This document shows positions 44,460-53,219 of a DNA stretch of 64,000 nucleotides, in pieces (the first letter of the stretch is position 1; each line of letters begins with the position of its first letter). This stretch comes from Microbispora oryzae. Lineage in GTDB: Bacteria; Actinomycetota; Actinomycetes; Streptosporangiales; Streptosporangiaceae. The notes under the pieces are model-generated. The model was not told the DNA's origin. It saw only the letters and a list, made by a program, of their open reading frames with translations, and ran no database searches. Both the position numbers and the translations under genes were made by a program. The stretch lies in NCBI RefSeq assembly GCF_017896165.1, contig NZ_JAFCNB010000010.1, positions 62,001-126,000 of the forward strand, in the 5' to 3' direction.

Positions 44460-45215
44460 TCAGGCGCCGCCGGTCACCTTGATGGCCTGTCCGGTGATGC
44501 CGGTGTTGGCGGCCGAGCCCAGGTAGACGACGGCGCCCGCGACCTCGGCGGCGTCGAGTAGGCGGCCGATCGGGGCCCGCGCGCTGTAGTGCCCGCCCGC
44601 CTGCTCGACCATCGCGACGTTGGTCTCGGTCCTGGTGAATCCGGGCATGACGACGTTGGACAGGATGTCGCCGTCCTTCCCGAGCCCGAACGCGGCGGAC
44701 CTGCTGAAACCGTGCAGTGCCGCCTTGGCCGCCCCGTAGTACTCTCCGCCGGGCATGCCGTCGACCGCGATGCTCGACGAGATGTGCACCAGCCGTCCCC
44801 AGCCACGCTCCCGCATCGACGGGACGACCGCCCGGCTGAGCCGGAGCGCGCCCTCGACGTTGGCCCGGATCACCTTCTGCCACCTCTCGTCGGGCACGGC
44901 CTCGAAGGGAAGGTTCGCGGCCGGCTCGGCGGCGCCCCAGCGCACGGCGTTGTTGACCAGCACGTCGATCCGGCCGGACCACTCCAGCACGGTCTCGACC
45001 AGGCCGCGGGCCGCGTCCTCGTCGTCCAGCTCGTACGGGGCGACGAGCGAGCGCCCGCCGATCTCCTTGGCGAGCAGTTCCGCGCCCGCCTGCGCACGGT
45101 GATAGGTGAGAACCACGTCGGCCCCTTCTGCGGCGAACCCGCGGGCGATCTCGCGGCCGATGCCGCCGGAGGCCCCCGTCACGATGACCGTGCGGCCGGT
45201 GAGTCCCAGATCCAT
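44460..45215 (-). CDS. short-chain dehydrogenase/reductase (SDR)
   Basis: 251 residues. The Rossmann start TGASGGIGREIA, the NNAV segment, the catalytic serine (HISSSIAVDG), Tyr-x-x-x-Lys (YYGAAK) and the C-terminal GITGQAIKVTGGA are all of classical SDR type. Start ATG 45215 behind GAGGAG. Substrate unknown. Divergent from an MmyB-type regulator, the usual partner of such SDRs in actinobacteria. Confidence 0.93.
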   Translation of the reverse strand: MDLGLTGRTVIVTGASGGIGREIARGFAAEGADVVLTYHRAQAGAELLAKEIGGRSLVAPYELDDEDAARGLVETVLEWSGRIDVLVNNAVRWGAAEPAANLPFEAVPDERWQKVIRANVEGALRLSRAVVPSMRERGWGRLVHISSSIAVDGMPGGEYYGAAKAALHGFSRSAAFGLGKDGDILSNVVMPGFTRTETNVAMVEQAGGHYSARAPIGRLLDAAEVAGAVVYLGSAANTGITGQAIKVTGGA

Positions 45216-45353
45216 TCCAATGCTCCTCACGACAGCGGAAACCTTGAGCAAGACCGAGGATCCGGCGGCAGGAACCACGGGAGGGAGACCGGGCCGAGAC
45301 TGGCCCCCGCAGGGCCACGATCGGAAACACGGCCACTCGGTAGCCTGCGAATC

Positions 45354-46214
45354 GTGAGCGACAACACTCTGGGCGAGTTTCTGCGGGCCCGTCGCGAGGC
45401 CGTCACCCCCACCGAGGTCGGGCTGCCCGGCAGCGGCCGGCGCCGCACCCCCGGCCTTCGCCGTTCCGAACTGGCCACGCTCGCCGGGATCAGCGTCGAA
45501 TACCTCACCCGGCTTGAGCAGGGACGTGATCGGCACCCCTCGGTGCCCGTGCTCGCCGCCCTCGCCGACGCGTTGCGCCTGTCCGCCGACGACCGCCTCC
45601 ATCTGCTCCACCATTTCAAGGCGGCCGATGGCGCCGGCCGGCTCGTCGGCCCGTGCCAGGGACCGCCCGCGCAGTCGGTCCGTCCCACCGTCCGGGCACT
45701 GCTCGACCGGCTCGAACCTGCCCCGGCATTGGTCGTCAACCGGCTCGGTGACGTGCTCGCCCACACGAACGGCTACGAGCGGCTCGCCGGCCCCATCGGA
45801 TTGCTGGACCGCCGGCCGCCCAACCTGGTGCGGTACGTCTTCGCCGACCCCCGGGCCAGAGCCGCGTATCCCGAGTGGGACCGGGTCGCCGGCGAGCGGC
45901 TCGCCGGGCTGAAAATAGGGGTCTCCCGGGAGGACCCGCACGTCGAGCACCTCGTCAACGAACTGACCCTCGCCGTCGGGGCGCCCTTCACCGACCGGTT
46001 GGCGACTCCGCCCGGACCGTCCAGGCGCACCGGCCTCGAACGGCTGGCGCATCCGGAGGCGGGCGAACTGCGGCTGGCCTACGAGACCCTCGGCCTGTCC
46101 GACGACGACAACCAGCTCCTGATCGCCTATCTCCCCGCGGACGACGCCACCGCCGCCAGGCTCGACCGCCTCACCGGCCGCCACCCCGGCGCCCTTCGCG
46201 CCGTCACGGGCTGA
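45354..46214 (+). CDS. XRE regulator of the MmyB type
   Basis: 286 residues from a GTG. The N-terminal HTH (LGEFLRARREAVTPTEVGLP ... RTPGLRRSELATLAGISVEYLTRLEQGRDRHPSVPVLAALADALRL) is followed by an MmyB-like ligand-binding domain (LVVNRLGDVLAHTNGYERL ... ). Members commonly repress a divergent SDR or oxidoreductase gene and respond to a small, possibly fatty, ligand. Divergent from the SDR at 44460 with 138 bp between starts. Confidence 0.93.
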   Translation: MSDNTLGEFLRARREAVTPTEVGLPGSGRRRTPGLRRSELATLAGISVEYLTRLEQGRDRHPSVPVLAALADALRLSADDRLHLLHHFKAADGAGRLVGPCQGPPAQSVRPTVRALLDRLEPAPALVVNRLGDVLAHTNGYERLAGPIGLLDRRPPNLVRYVFADPRARAAYPEWDRVAGERLAGLKIGVSREDPHVEHLVNELTLAVGAPFTDRLATPPGPSRRTGLERLAHPEAGELRLAYETLGLSDDDNQLLIAYLPADDATAARLDRLTGRHPGALRAVTG

Positions 46215-46266
46215 TGGCGGCACGGTGAGCGCGCTTGAGTACGGCTGCGGCCGGTGACGACGGCGC

Positions 46267-47079
46267 TCACGCGGCGAGACGCTCGCCCACCCGGTCGAGC
46301 CATTCGGTGATGAGGGCGGTGAACAGCCCGGCCTGCTCGTGCGGCAGCGCGTGGCCGGCCCGGTCCAGGACGGCGTACGTGGCATGCGGATATCGCTCCG
46401 CCAGCTCCCACGCACCGGCGTACCCCACCGTGGCGTCCTGCCGTCCGGCGAGGATCAGCGTCGGGCCCATGTACGGCGGCGCGTCCCCGGAAGTGCCGCT
46501 CAGCCGCCACTGTTCGGACATCCGTCCAAGGCCGTCCTGGTCGACGAGGGGCAGGGCCGGAGCCACGTACTCCCGGAACCGCTCCAGGGTGGCGGGCGTC
46601 TGCACGACGAAGTAGTCCCGGAACTGGGCCTGCTCGGCCGGGCTCAGCGCATCGGTCACGTCGACCGAGGCGCGCAGGACCGCATGGGGCGGCACTTCAC
46701 GCGCCTCCTCACCGACGGGGCAGATCAGCGCGAGCCCCGCGACCTGGGCCGGACGCCGGTGCGCGACGCCCTCGGCCAGATAACCGCCGAAGGAGTGGCC
46801 GACGACAGCGAACCTCTCGTCGCCCACGACGGCGTCGATCAGGCCGAGCACGAGATCGAGGACGTCGTCGGAGCCGCGGAACCAATCCGGCACCGGAGTG
46901 CGGCCCATGCCGGGCAGATCCGCGTAGACGCGCCGATAGCCAGGCATGTCGCGGAACGCCGGCTCCAGGGAACCGACCATCTCGCGATGGTCCACCCCCG
47001 CCCCGTGCAACACCACCACAGGAGTTCCGCTGCCGTGCTCGACGTAATGCACCGCTGCGCCGCCGACCTCTGCCTCCAT
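46267..47079 (-). CDS. alpha/beta hydrolase
   Basis: 270 residues. Oxyanion region VVLHGAGVDHREM, nucleophile elbow GHSFGG (Ser about 105), and the C-terminal His in DRAGHALPHEQ give a full catalytic triad layout. Substrate unknown; the protein is soluble. It stands alone between the MmyB regulator and a two-component operon. Confidence 0.88.
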   Translation of the reverse strand: MEAEVGGAAVHYVEHGSGTPVVVLHGAGVDHREMVGSLEPAFRDMPGYRRVYADLPGMGRTPVPDWFRGSDDVLDLVLGLIDAVVGDERFAVVGHSFGGYLAEGVAHRRPAQVAGLALICPVGEEAREVPPHAVLRASVDVTDALSPAEQAQFRDYFVVQTPATLERFREYVAPALPLVDQDGLGRMSEQWRLSGTSGDAPPYMGPTLILAGRQDATVGYAGAWELAERYPHATYAVLDRAGHALPHEQAGLFTALITEWLDRVGERLAA

Positions 47080-47192
47080 GCCGACAACTTAGCCAAGCGC
47101 CTGGAAGCGAGCCATCCGGTGGAGGAACTCCGGCATACCAGCAGAGGGCCGGCGGCGAACCGCGCGTGCCTCCGGATACGGCCGACGGCCGC

Positions 47193-47798
47193 CTAGAGCC
47201 AGCCGTGCTCGTCGGCTATGAGCGCGGCCTCGGCGCGGGTGCCGGCGCCGGTCTTGCCGATCGCCGCCGACAGGTGGTTGCGTACGGTCCCGGCTGACAG
47301 GTGCAGGCTCCGCGCTATCTCCGCCACGGTGCCGCCCTGCCGGGCCGCGCGCAGGACGTCGCGCTCCCGAGCGGTCAGCGGGCTCGATCCGCTGGCGAGC
47401 GACTCGGCGGCAAGGGCGGGATCGACCACGCGCAGGCCCGCGTGGACCCGGCGCACCGTGTCGACCAGGTGCTCGGGCGGCGCGTCCTTCACGACGAAGC
47501 CCGAGGCGCCGTTCTCCATGGCACGGGCGAAGTAACCAGGCCGCCCGAAGGTCGTACAGATCACCACCCGGCACGACGGGAGCGCGGCGCGCAGATCGGC
47601 GGTGACCTCCAGGCCGTCCCTGCCCGGCATCTGCACGTCGAGCAGCGCCACGTCGGGGACGGTCCGGCGCGCGGCCTCGAGCACCTCCTCGCCCGAGCCG
47701 ACCTGGGCCACCACCTCGATGTCGGGCTCCAGCGCGAGCATCGCCGCCAGGGCGCCGCGTACGAGCGCCTGGTCGTCGGCGAGCAGCACCCTGATCAT
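47193..47798 (-). CDS. NarL/LuxR-family response regulator
   Basis: 201 residues. Receiver domain with phosphoacceptor Asp (VALLDVQMPG), Thr and Lys positions (VVICTTFG, VVKDAP), then the LuxR helix-turn-helix (LTARERDVLRAARQGGTVAEIARSLHLSAGTVRNHLSAAIGKTG). Its ATG overlaps the stop of the histidine kinase. It likely controls the linked ABC transporter in response to envelope stress or antibiotic, as similar DesK/LiaS-type units do. Confidence 0.93.
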   Translation of the reverse strand: MIRVLLADDQALVRGALAAMLALEPDIEVVAQVGSGEEVLEAARRTVPDVALLDVQMPGRDGLEVTADLRAALPSCRVVICTTFGRPGYFARAMENGASGFVVKDAPPEHLVDTVRRVHAGLRVVDPALAAESLASGSSPLTARERDVLRAARQGGTVAEIARSLHLSAGTVRNHLSAAIGKTGAGTRAEAALIADEHGWL

Positions 47799-48946
47799 GC
47801 GCGGCTCGCCCGCAGCCGGAAGCCGCCGGCGGGGAGCGGGCCCGCTTCGACCTTTCCGCCGACGGCGCGCAGCCGTTCGGCCAGACCGGTCAGGCCGTTG
47901 CCCGGGCCCGCCGCGTTCCGCCCGGGGCCGTTGTCGCGCACCTCCAGCCAGTCGTCTCCGAACAGCACCTCGCACCGCGTCGCGCCGCTGTGCCGGATCA
48001 CGTTGGTGACTCCCTCTCTCAGGACGTACGCGAAGGGCTCGGCCAGTTCGGCCGGGACGCGGTCCGCGGACGGCGGGAGGATCGGGCTGATCCCGGCGGC
48101 TCGCAGCGCGGCGCGGGCCCCCGCGAGCTCGGCGGCGAGGGACGGCCGGCGGCGGCCCGCCACGGTCAGGCGCACCTCGTTGTGCGCCTGCCGGGACAAC
48201 CGCTCGACGTCGCGCAGCTCGGTGAGCGCGCGTTCCGGGTCACCGCCGCTCTCCAGCACCCGGCGGGCCAGGCCGGTCTTCACGGTGATCGTGGTCAGGC
48301 TGTGCCCGAGCACGTCGTGGAGGTCCCTGGCCAGCCGGTCGCGCTCCGCCGCCGCGGCCAGTGCCGCGATCTCCTCGCGGGCCTGACCGAGCTGGACGAC
48401 GAGCCGGATCAGCAGCGTCACGGCCACCGGAATGATGATCCCGGGGACGAGCCCGCCCACCTGTCCCCAGCTCATGGGGCCGGGGGCGGCCCAATGCACG
48501 AACACCTGAACCGCCCAGGTCGCCAGCCCGAGCAGCACCCCCCAGCGGGCCGGGAGCAGCCAGGCCGCCACCGCGAGCACGAAGCCGAAAACGCCGGCGT
48601 GGCCGAGGAAGAACGGGCCGTCGCGCAGCAGGGCCGCCACGGCCGCCAGCACGAACAGGGCCCCGAGGAGCACGATCCGCCGCCGGGGCGGCAGGCGGAC
48701 CCCGGCGATCATGGCGCCGAGCCAGCCCGCGGCGTACAGGACCGTGACGGCTCCGATCGCGATCCGCAGCGGCAGGGAGTCCGGCCACACCCCGTCCGGT
48801 CCCAGCGCCTCCCACAGCGGCCAGAGCAGGAGGAGCGACAGCACGATGATTCCGCGGATGTGGGCAGAGCGGGAGCCCACCCGGGCCGGGTTCCACACCG
48901 GCCAGGCGGAACGCCCCCATACGCCCTGATCGCCCACGTCAAACAC
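47795..48946 (-). CDS. membrane sensor histidine kinase (DesK/LiaS type)
   Basis: 383 residues. Four to five helices in the N-terminal half (about 28-165), then a dimerisation/phosphoacceptor domain with RDLHDVLGHSLTT (His about 205) and a short ATP-binding domain ending GLTGLAERLRAVGGKV. GTG start one base after the ABC permease stop. The absence of a large sensor domain suits sensing within the membrane. Confidence 0.92.
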   Translation of the reverse strand: MFDVGDQGVWGRSAWPVWNPARVGSRSAHIRGIIVLSLLLLWPLWEALGPDGVWPDSLPLRIAIGAVTVLYAAGWLGAMIAGVRLPPRRRIVLLGALFVLAAVAALLRDGPFFLGHAGVFGFVLAVAAWLLPARWGVLLGLATWAVQVFVHWAAPGPMSWGQVGGLVPGIIIPVAVTLLIRLVVQLGQAREEIAALAAAAERDRLARDLHDVLGHSLTTITVKTGLARRVLESGGDPERALTELRDVERLSRQAHNEVRLTVAGRRRPSLAAELAGARAALRAAGISPILPPSADRVPAELAEPFAYVLREGVTNVIRHSGATRCEVLFGDDWLEVRDNGPGRNAAGPGNGLTGLAERLRAVGGKVEAGPLPAGGFRLRASRA

Positions 48947-48947
48947 C

Positions 48948-49649
48948 CTAGGCCCGAGCAGTGCCGAGGCGATACCGGGCGGCCACGGCGGCGCCCAGCA
49001 CGAGCGTGTACAGCGCCAGGACCAGCGCGGCCTGCCCGGGGGCGGTGGCGTGCCCGACCTGCGCGAGCCAGTAGCTCGGCAGGACCTTGGCCACCGTCGC
49101 CAGCGCCTGCGGAAACGTGCTCACCGGGATGAACAGCCCGCCGACGAAGCTGAGCACCAGCACCACCGCACCCTGGTACGCCTGCAGGTTCTGGGCGGTG
49201 GCGAACTGACCGATCAGCAGGCCGAGCAGGGCGAACGGCACCGCGCCCGCCCACACGCCGAGCACGGCCAGCGCCCACCCGCCGGCGGACAGGTGCACCC
49301 CGCTGACGAGCGCGGCGACCAGCGACACCCCGGCCACCGGGGGCAGCGCCACGACCATCGCCACCGACGCCTTGGCCAGCAGATAGCCGCCGCCGCTGAG
49401 CGGGGTCAGCCGCAACTGGCGCTGCCAGCCGATGCCGCGCTCCACCGCCGTGCGGGCGCCGACGTCGAGCGCCGTCTTCACCGCCCCGAACGCCGCGACG
49501 CCGCCCATGACGTACGCCGCGGGCGCCCCCTGGTCGATGAAACGGTCGGCCATCAGCAGGTAGAGACCCACCGGCAGCGCGACCGCGAACAACAGGAACT
49601 TGGCGTCGCGCAGAATCCGCCTGATCTCGAACACGAGGTATCCGGTCAT
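48948..49649 (-). CDS. ABC-2 permease
   Basis: 233 residues with six hydrophobic segments and FVGGLFIPVSTFPQALATVAKVLPSYWLAQ, typical of the last helices of ABC-2 export permeases. Coupled by ATGA overlap with the ATPase gene upstream. Probably exports a drug or lipid under control of the linked two-component pair. Confidence 0.88.
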   Translation of the reverse strand: MTGYLVFEIRRILRDAKFLLFAVALPVGLYLLMADRFIDQGAPAAYVMGGVAAFGAVKTALDVGARTAVERGIGWQRQLRLTPLSGGGYLLAKASVAMVVALPPVAGVSLVAALVSGVHLSAGGWALAVLGVWAGAVPFALLGLLIGQFATAQNLQAYQGAVVLVLSFVGGLFIPVSTFPQALATVAKVLPSYWLAQVGHATAPGQAALVLALYTLVLGAAVAARYRLGTARA

Positions 49650-50368
49650 CGCACGGTCTCCGAAGCTCCGGTCAGGCGCAGGAAGGCGTCCTCAAGGCCC
49701 AGCGCGCCGACCGCGGACACGGGGCCGTCGGCCGCGACGCGGCCCGCCCGCATCAGCACGACCCGGTCCGCGTACGCCTCGGCCTCCTCCAGGTAGTGCG
49801 TGGAGAACAGCACGGTGCGACCGGTCTCGGCGAAGGCGTGCATCGACTGCCAGAACTCGTGCCTGGCCTCGACGTCCATCGCCGCCGTCGGCTCGTCGAG
49901 CACCAGCAGGTCAGGGCCGGGCACCAGCGCCATGGCGAACCGCACCCGCTGCCGCTGGCCGCCGGACAGCCGGGCCGCCCGCCGGTCGGCGAGGCCGGCC
50001 ACCCCGGCGCGGCGCAGCGCCTCCTCCACAGGGATCGACGTGCGGTGCAAGGACGCGATCAGTGTCACGGTCTCGCCCACGGTCACGTCGTCGAGCAGCG
50101 CGCCCTCCTGGGGCATCACGCCGACCATGCCGCGCCGCACCGCCTCGCGGGGGGACACGCCGAACAGCATGATCTCCCCGGCGTCCGGGCGGGCGAGCCC
50201 GACGAGCATGTCGATCGTGGTGGATTTTCCCGCGCCGTTGGGCCCGAGCAGGGCCACCACTTCCCCCCGGCCCACCACCAGGTCGATTCCGTCGACCGCG
50301 CGGTTCTCGCCGTACGTCTTGCGCAGCCCCGCCACGGACAGGGCGGGGGCGCCTTCGTGAATGTCCAT
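49646..50368 (-). CDS. ABC transporter ATPase (daunorubicin-resistance type)
   Basis: 240 residues with Walker A GPNGAGKST (about 41-49), signature LSGGQRQR and Walker B LLVLDEPTAAMD, then FSTHYLEEAEAYADRVVLM. This sequence form is common in DrrA-like multidrug exporters. First gene of the ABC-sensor-regulator operon 50368 to 47193. Confidence 0.92.
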   Translation of the reverse strand: MDIHEGAPALSVAGLRKTYGENRAVDGIDLVVGRGEVVALLGPNGAGKSTTIDMLVGLARPDAGEIMLFGVSPREAVRRGMVGVMPQEGALLDDVTVGETVTLIASLHRTSIPVEEALRRAGVAGLADRRAARLSGGQRQRVRFAMALVPGPDLLVLDEPTAAMDVEARHEFWQSMHAFAETGRTVLFSTHYLEEAEAYADRVVLMRAGRVAADGPVSAVGALGLEDAFLRLTGASETVR

Positions 50369-50472
50369 GCGGCAAGCCTCCGCCGCCGCCGCCGCGCGGA
50401 CCTCGGCCGTCTGTCACGACCCGGCCACGACAGATGTCACGGGTCTGGAACCGGAGCCGCCCGGCGGACCGC

Positions 50473-51264
50473 TCAGCCGAGGAACTTCGCCAGGATCGCC
50501 GCCAGCGCCGCCGGGCGCTGCAGCACCGCGTGGTCCTCGCCGGGCATCACCGTCAGTTCGGCGCCGGGCACGGTCGCCGCGACCGCCCTCGTCCCCTCGG
50601 CGAGGAGCGGCGAGGTCTGGTCGCCGTAGACCGCGAGCACCGGCACGCCGATCCGGGCGAGCCGCTCGAACGGCATCACCTGCCAGGGCTTGCTGACCAG
50701 GATGTCGTACGGCAGGCTCGGCGCCTTGCCGGCCATGAACGACCACCCCTCCCCGGCCTTCATCCCGGGGATCACTTCGGCCGGTACGCCGACCGCCTCA
50801 CAGAGGAACAGTTCCGTGGCGCCGTCGCGGTCACCGGCGGCGACCAGGGCCGCGAGCCGGTCGTACAGGTCGGCCGGCGGCCTGGGCTGGTTCTCGTCGG
50901 CGCAGTACGGCGGCTCGTAGACGGCGATCCGGTCGACGGGCAGCCCGCCCATGGCCCCCTCCAGCACGAGCACTGCCCCCGAGGAGTGCCCGAACAGCGA
51001 GGCCCGGCCGCCGACGTGGTCGATGACGGCCCCCAGGTCGGCGACCTCGTTGGCCACCGAGTAGTCGTCGCTCTTGTCGTCGCTGGCTCCCCGGGCGCGG
51101 CGGTCGTAGGTCACCACGGTGAACGACGACGCGAGCTCGGCCCCGAGCCCGGCCACGGTCGAGCGGTCGTTGAACGCGCCGCCGACGAGGATCACCGGCG
51201 CGCCGTGGCCGATCGTGTCGACGGCGAGGGTCGTACCGTCCGCGGACGTGATGTTCTCGGTCAT
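50473..51264 (-). CDS. alpha/beta hydrolase
   Basis: 263 residues. VILVGGAFNDRS (oxyanion), the nucleophile motif GHSSGAVLVLE (Ser about 95), and HAVLQRP with the C-terminal His. No signal peptide. Substrate not known. It lies next to, and on the same strand as, a dihydrofolate-reductase-like gene (gap 21 bases), so they may form one transcript. Confidence 0.87.
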   Translation of the reverse strand: MTENITSADGTTLAVDTIGHGAPVILVGGAFNDRSTVAGLGAELASSFTVVTYDRRARGASDDKSDDYSVANEVADLGAVIDHVGGRASLFGHSSGAVLVLEGAMGGLPVDRIAVYEPPYCADENQPRPPADLYDRLAALVAAGDRDGATELFLCEAVGVPAEVIPGMKAGEGWSFMAGKAPSLPYDILVSKPWQVMPFERLARIGVPVLAVYGDQTSPLLAEGTRAVAATVPGAELTVMPGEDHAVLQRPAALAAILAKFLG

Positions 51265-51285
51265 GTCTGTCAGCCTCTCAAGGGT

Positions 51286-51930
51286 CTACCGGCGGGTGAA
51301 GGTCAGGTGGGTGACGCCGCTGGGGGTGGTCACGGACTCGATCCTGAAGCGCTTCTCGAGCCCTTCGAGCCCCTCCCACAGTCGCTCGCCGCGGCCCAGG
51401 ATGATCGGCACGAGGGCCACGTGCATGTGGTCGACCAGGTCGGCGGCCAGGAACTGACGGACGGTGCCCGGGCCGCCGCCGATCCGCACGTCGAGGCCGC
51501 CCGCGGCCTCGCGGGCCTGCCGGAGCGCTTCCTCGGGCGTGGCGTCGACGAAGTGGAACGTGGTGCCGCCCTCCATCTCCACCGAGGGGCGGGGGTGATG
51601 GGTCAGCACGAAGACCGGCGTGTGGAACGGCGGGTTGGGCCCCCACCATCCGGTCCACGCGTGGCTCTCCCACGGGCCCCGCTGCGGGCCGAACTTGTTG
51701 CGGCCCATGATCTCCGCCCCGATGCCCGCGTCCCATGTGCGGACCATGGCGTCGTCGACCCCGGTGGCGCCTCCGGTCTTCCCCTGCATGCCATGGAAGG
51801 TCTCGGTCTCGAAGAACCACTCGTGGAGCCGTCCGCCGGCGTGGCCGAACGGCTCGTCGAGGCTCTGGCCCTCGCCCGTGGCGAAGCCGTCGAGGGAGAC
51901 GGAGAAGTTGTGGACCCGTACGCGAGACAT
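51286..51930 (-). CDS. dihydrofolate reductase/RibD-like protein
   Basis: 214 residues from ATG 51930 (GGGAGC upstream). The fold is that of RibD C-terminal/DHFR-like proteins common in actinobacteria: RVRVHNFSVSLDGFATGEGQ, the DVRIGGGPGTVRQFLAADLVDHMHVALVPIILGRGERL segment with the GGG nucleotide loop. The natural substrate is unknown; not the housekeeping DHFR. Divergent from the HxlR regulator and probably controlled by it. Confidence 0.85.
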   Translation of the reverse strand: MSRVRVHNFSVSLDGFATGEGQSLDEPFGHAGGRLHEWFFETETFHGMQGKTGGATGVDDAMVRTWDAGIGAEIMGRNKFGPQRGPWESHAWTGWWGPNPPFHTPVFVLTHHPRPSVEMEGGTTFHFVDATPEEALRQAREAAGGLDVRIGGGPGTVRQFLAADLVDHMHVALVPIILGRGERLWEGLEGLEKRFRIESVTTPSGVTHLTFTRR

Positions 51931-51949
51931 GCGGTGCTCCCGATTCCGA

Positions 51950-51976
51950 CTAGTGGTTGCGGATTGCAATCACTAG
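51950..51976. promoter_or_regulatory. HxlR operator between divergent genes
   Basis: CTAGTGGTTGC (51950-51960) and GCAATCACTAG (51966-51976) form an inverted repeat with one mismatch around a GGATT centre. A related half, TTGCAACCACTTA, recurs at 52005-52017. The pair lies between the start of the DHFR-like gene and the HxlR gene, so the regulator probably binds here to control both directions. Confidence 0.75.
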
Positions 51977-52029
51977 GATGGAGCGTAAAGTAGGTAGTAG
52001 CGAATTGCAACCACTTAGGAGGGTCGCCC

Positions 52030-52533
52030 ATGCGACACGAGCCGCGGTCGGGATGTGCGATCAACGCGGCGGTGGAGGCGCTCGGAGACAGGTGGAGCCT
52101 CATCGTCCTGCGCGACGTGATCTTCGGCGGGCGCCGGCACTTCCGTGACCTGCTCGCCAACTCCGAGGAGGGGATCGCGTCGAACATCCTCAGCAGCCGT
52201 CTCAAGGCCCTCGTCGCCGGAGGTCTGCTGACCCACGAGGACGCGGGACGGGGACGACGGGGGACCTACAGCCTCACCGAGGCGGGCATCCAGACGGTCC
52301 CGATCATGGCCGCGCTCGGCTCCTGGGGCCTGCGGCACCGCCCGACGACGCTGGAGCTGGGCGTGCGGGCGCGGTTGATGGAGGAGGGCGGCCCGCCGCT
52401 CTGGGAGGACCTCATGGACGAGCTGCGCGAGGCACACCTGGGCATCCCCCGCCCCGACACCGGCCGCCCGCGCGCGTCACAACTGCTCCAGGAGGCGTAC
52501 GAACGGGTGCTGGCGACGACAATGGAAACGTGA
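52030..52533 (+). CDS. HxlR-family regulator
   Basis: 167 residues. The start (SGCAINAAVEALGDRWSLIVLRDVIFGGRRHFRDLLANSEEGIASNILSSRLKALVAGGLL) is the HxlR winged helix, with the cysteine near position 9 that some members use for redox or aldehyde sensing. A C-terminal extension (about 100-167) lies beyond the usual 110 residues. Its stop overlaps the GTG of the cyclase gene (GTGA). Its 3' end is partly copied at 54735-54786. Confidence 0.9.
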   Translation: MRHEPRSGCAINAAVEALGDRWSLIVLRDVIFGGRRHFRDLLANSEEGIASNILSSRLKALVAGGLLTHEDAGRGRRGTYSLTEAGIQTVPIMAALGSWGLRHRPTTLELGVRARLMEEGGPPLWEDLMDELREAHLGIPRPDTGRPRASQLLQEAYERVLATTMET

Positions 52534-53219
52534 CATCCGAAGACCAGCAGCACCCGCGCGGGCGTGTCGTCGACCTCAGTCATGTGGTCCGGCACGGCAT
52601 GGTCACCTATCCGGGCCTGCCCGCACCGGAGATCGTCGATCACCTGACGCGCGAGGACTCCCGGAGCCACTACGCCCCGGGCACCGAGTTCCAGATCGGC
52701 CGCATCACGATGGTGGCGAACACCGGCACGTACCTCGACACTCCGTTCCACCGGCTCGCGGAGGGCGAGGACCTGGCCCAGATCGACCTGTCCCGGCTGG
52801 TCGACGTCCCCGGGCTGCTGATCGACGTCTCCGGCTCCCCCCGGCGCGGCATCGGCGTCGACGCGTTCGACGGACACGACGTCAGGGGGCGCGCCGTCCT
52901 GCTGCGTACGGGCTGGGACAGGCACTGGGGCAGCCCGGCCTACGGCGACCCGGATCACCCCTTCCTGACGGCGGACGCGGCCGCCCTGCTCGCCGACCGG
53001 CGACCGGCCGTCGTCGGCATCGACAGTGTCAACATCGACGACATGGCCGACGGGCACCGCCCGGCCCATACCGCCCTGCTCACCGCGGGCGTCCCGATCA
53101 TCGAGCACATGCGCGGACTGGAACGGCTGCCGCACACCGGGTTCCGGCTCCACGCGGCCCCCGTCGCCGTGTCCGGCATGGGCACGTTTCCCGTCCGGGC
53201 GTACGCCCTCGTGCCCTAG
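52530..53219 (+). CDS. cyclase-family protein (kynurenine-formamidase fold)
   Basis: 229 residues. VDLSHVVRHGMVTYPGLPAPE is the family N-terminal motif. The usual metal motif HxGTHxDxPxH appears as NTGTYLDTPFHR, where two histidines are replaced by Asn and Tyr, but Asp and the last His remain; such variants are known in actinobacterial members. DGHRPAHTALLTAGVPIIEHM follows. Could be a hydrolase of unknown substrate. Coupled to the HxlR gene by overlap. Confidence 0.82.
   Translation: MTSEDQQHPRGRVVDLSHVVRHGMVTYPGLPAPEIVDHLTREDSRSHYAPGTEFQIGRITMVANTGTYLDTPFHRLAEGEDLAQIDLSRLVDVPGLLIDVSGSPRRGIGVDAFDGHDVRGRAVLLRTGWDRHWGSPAYGDPDHPFLTADAAALLADRRPAVVGIDSVNIDDMADGHRPAHTALLTAGVPIIEHMRGLERLPHTGFRLHAAPVAVSGMGTFPVRAYALVP

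Noticed and set aside
44380-45336. N-terminal extension of the antitoxin frame on the minus strand
   Set aside because: It is the shadow of the SDR gene; the antitoxin has its own ATG at 44379 with a ribosome site.
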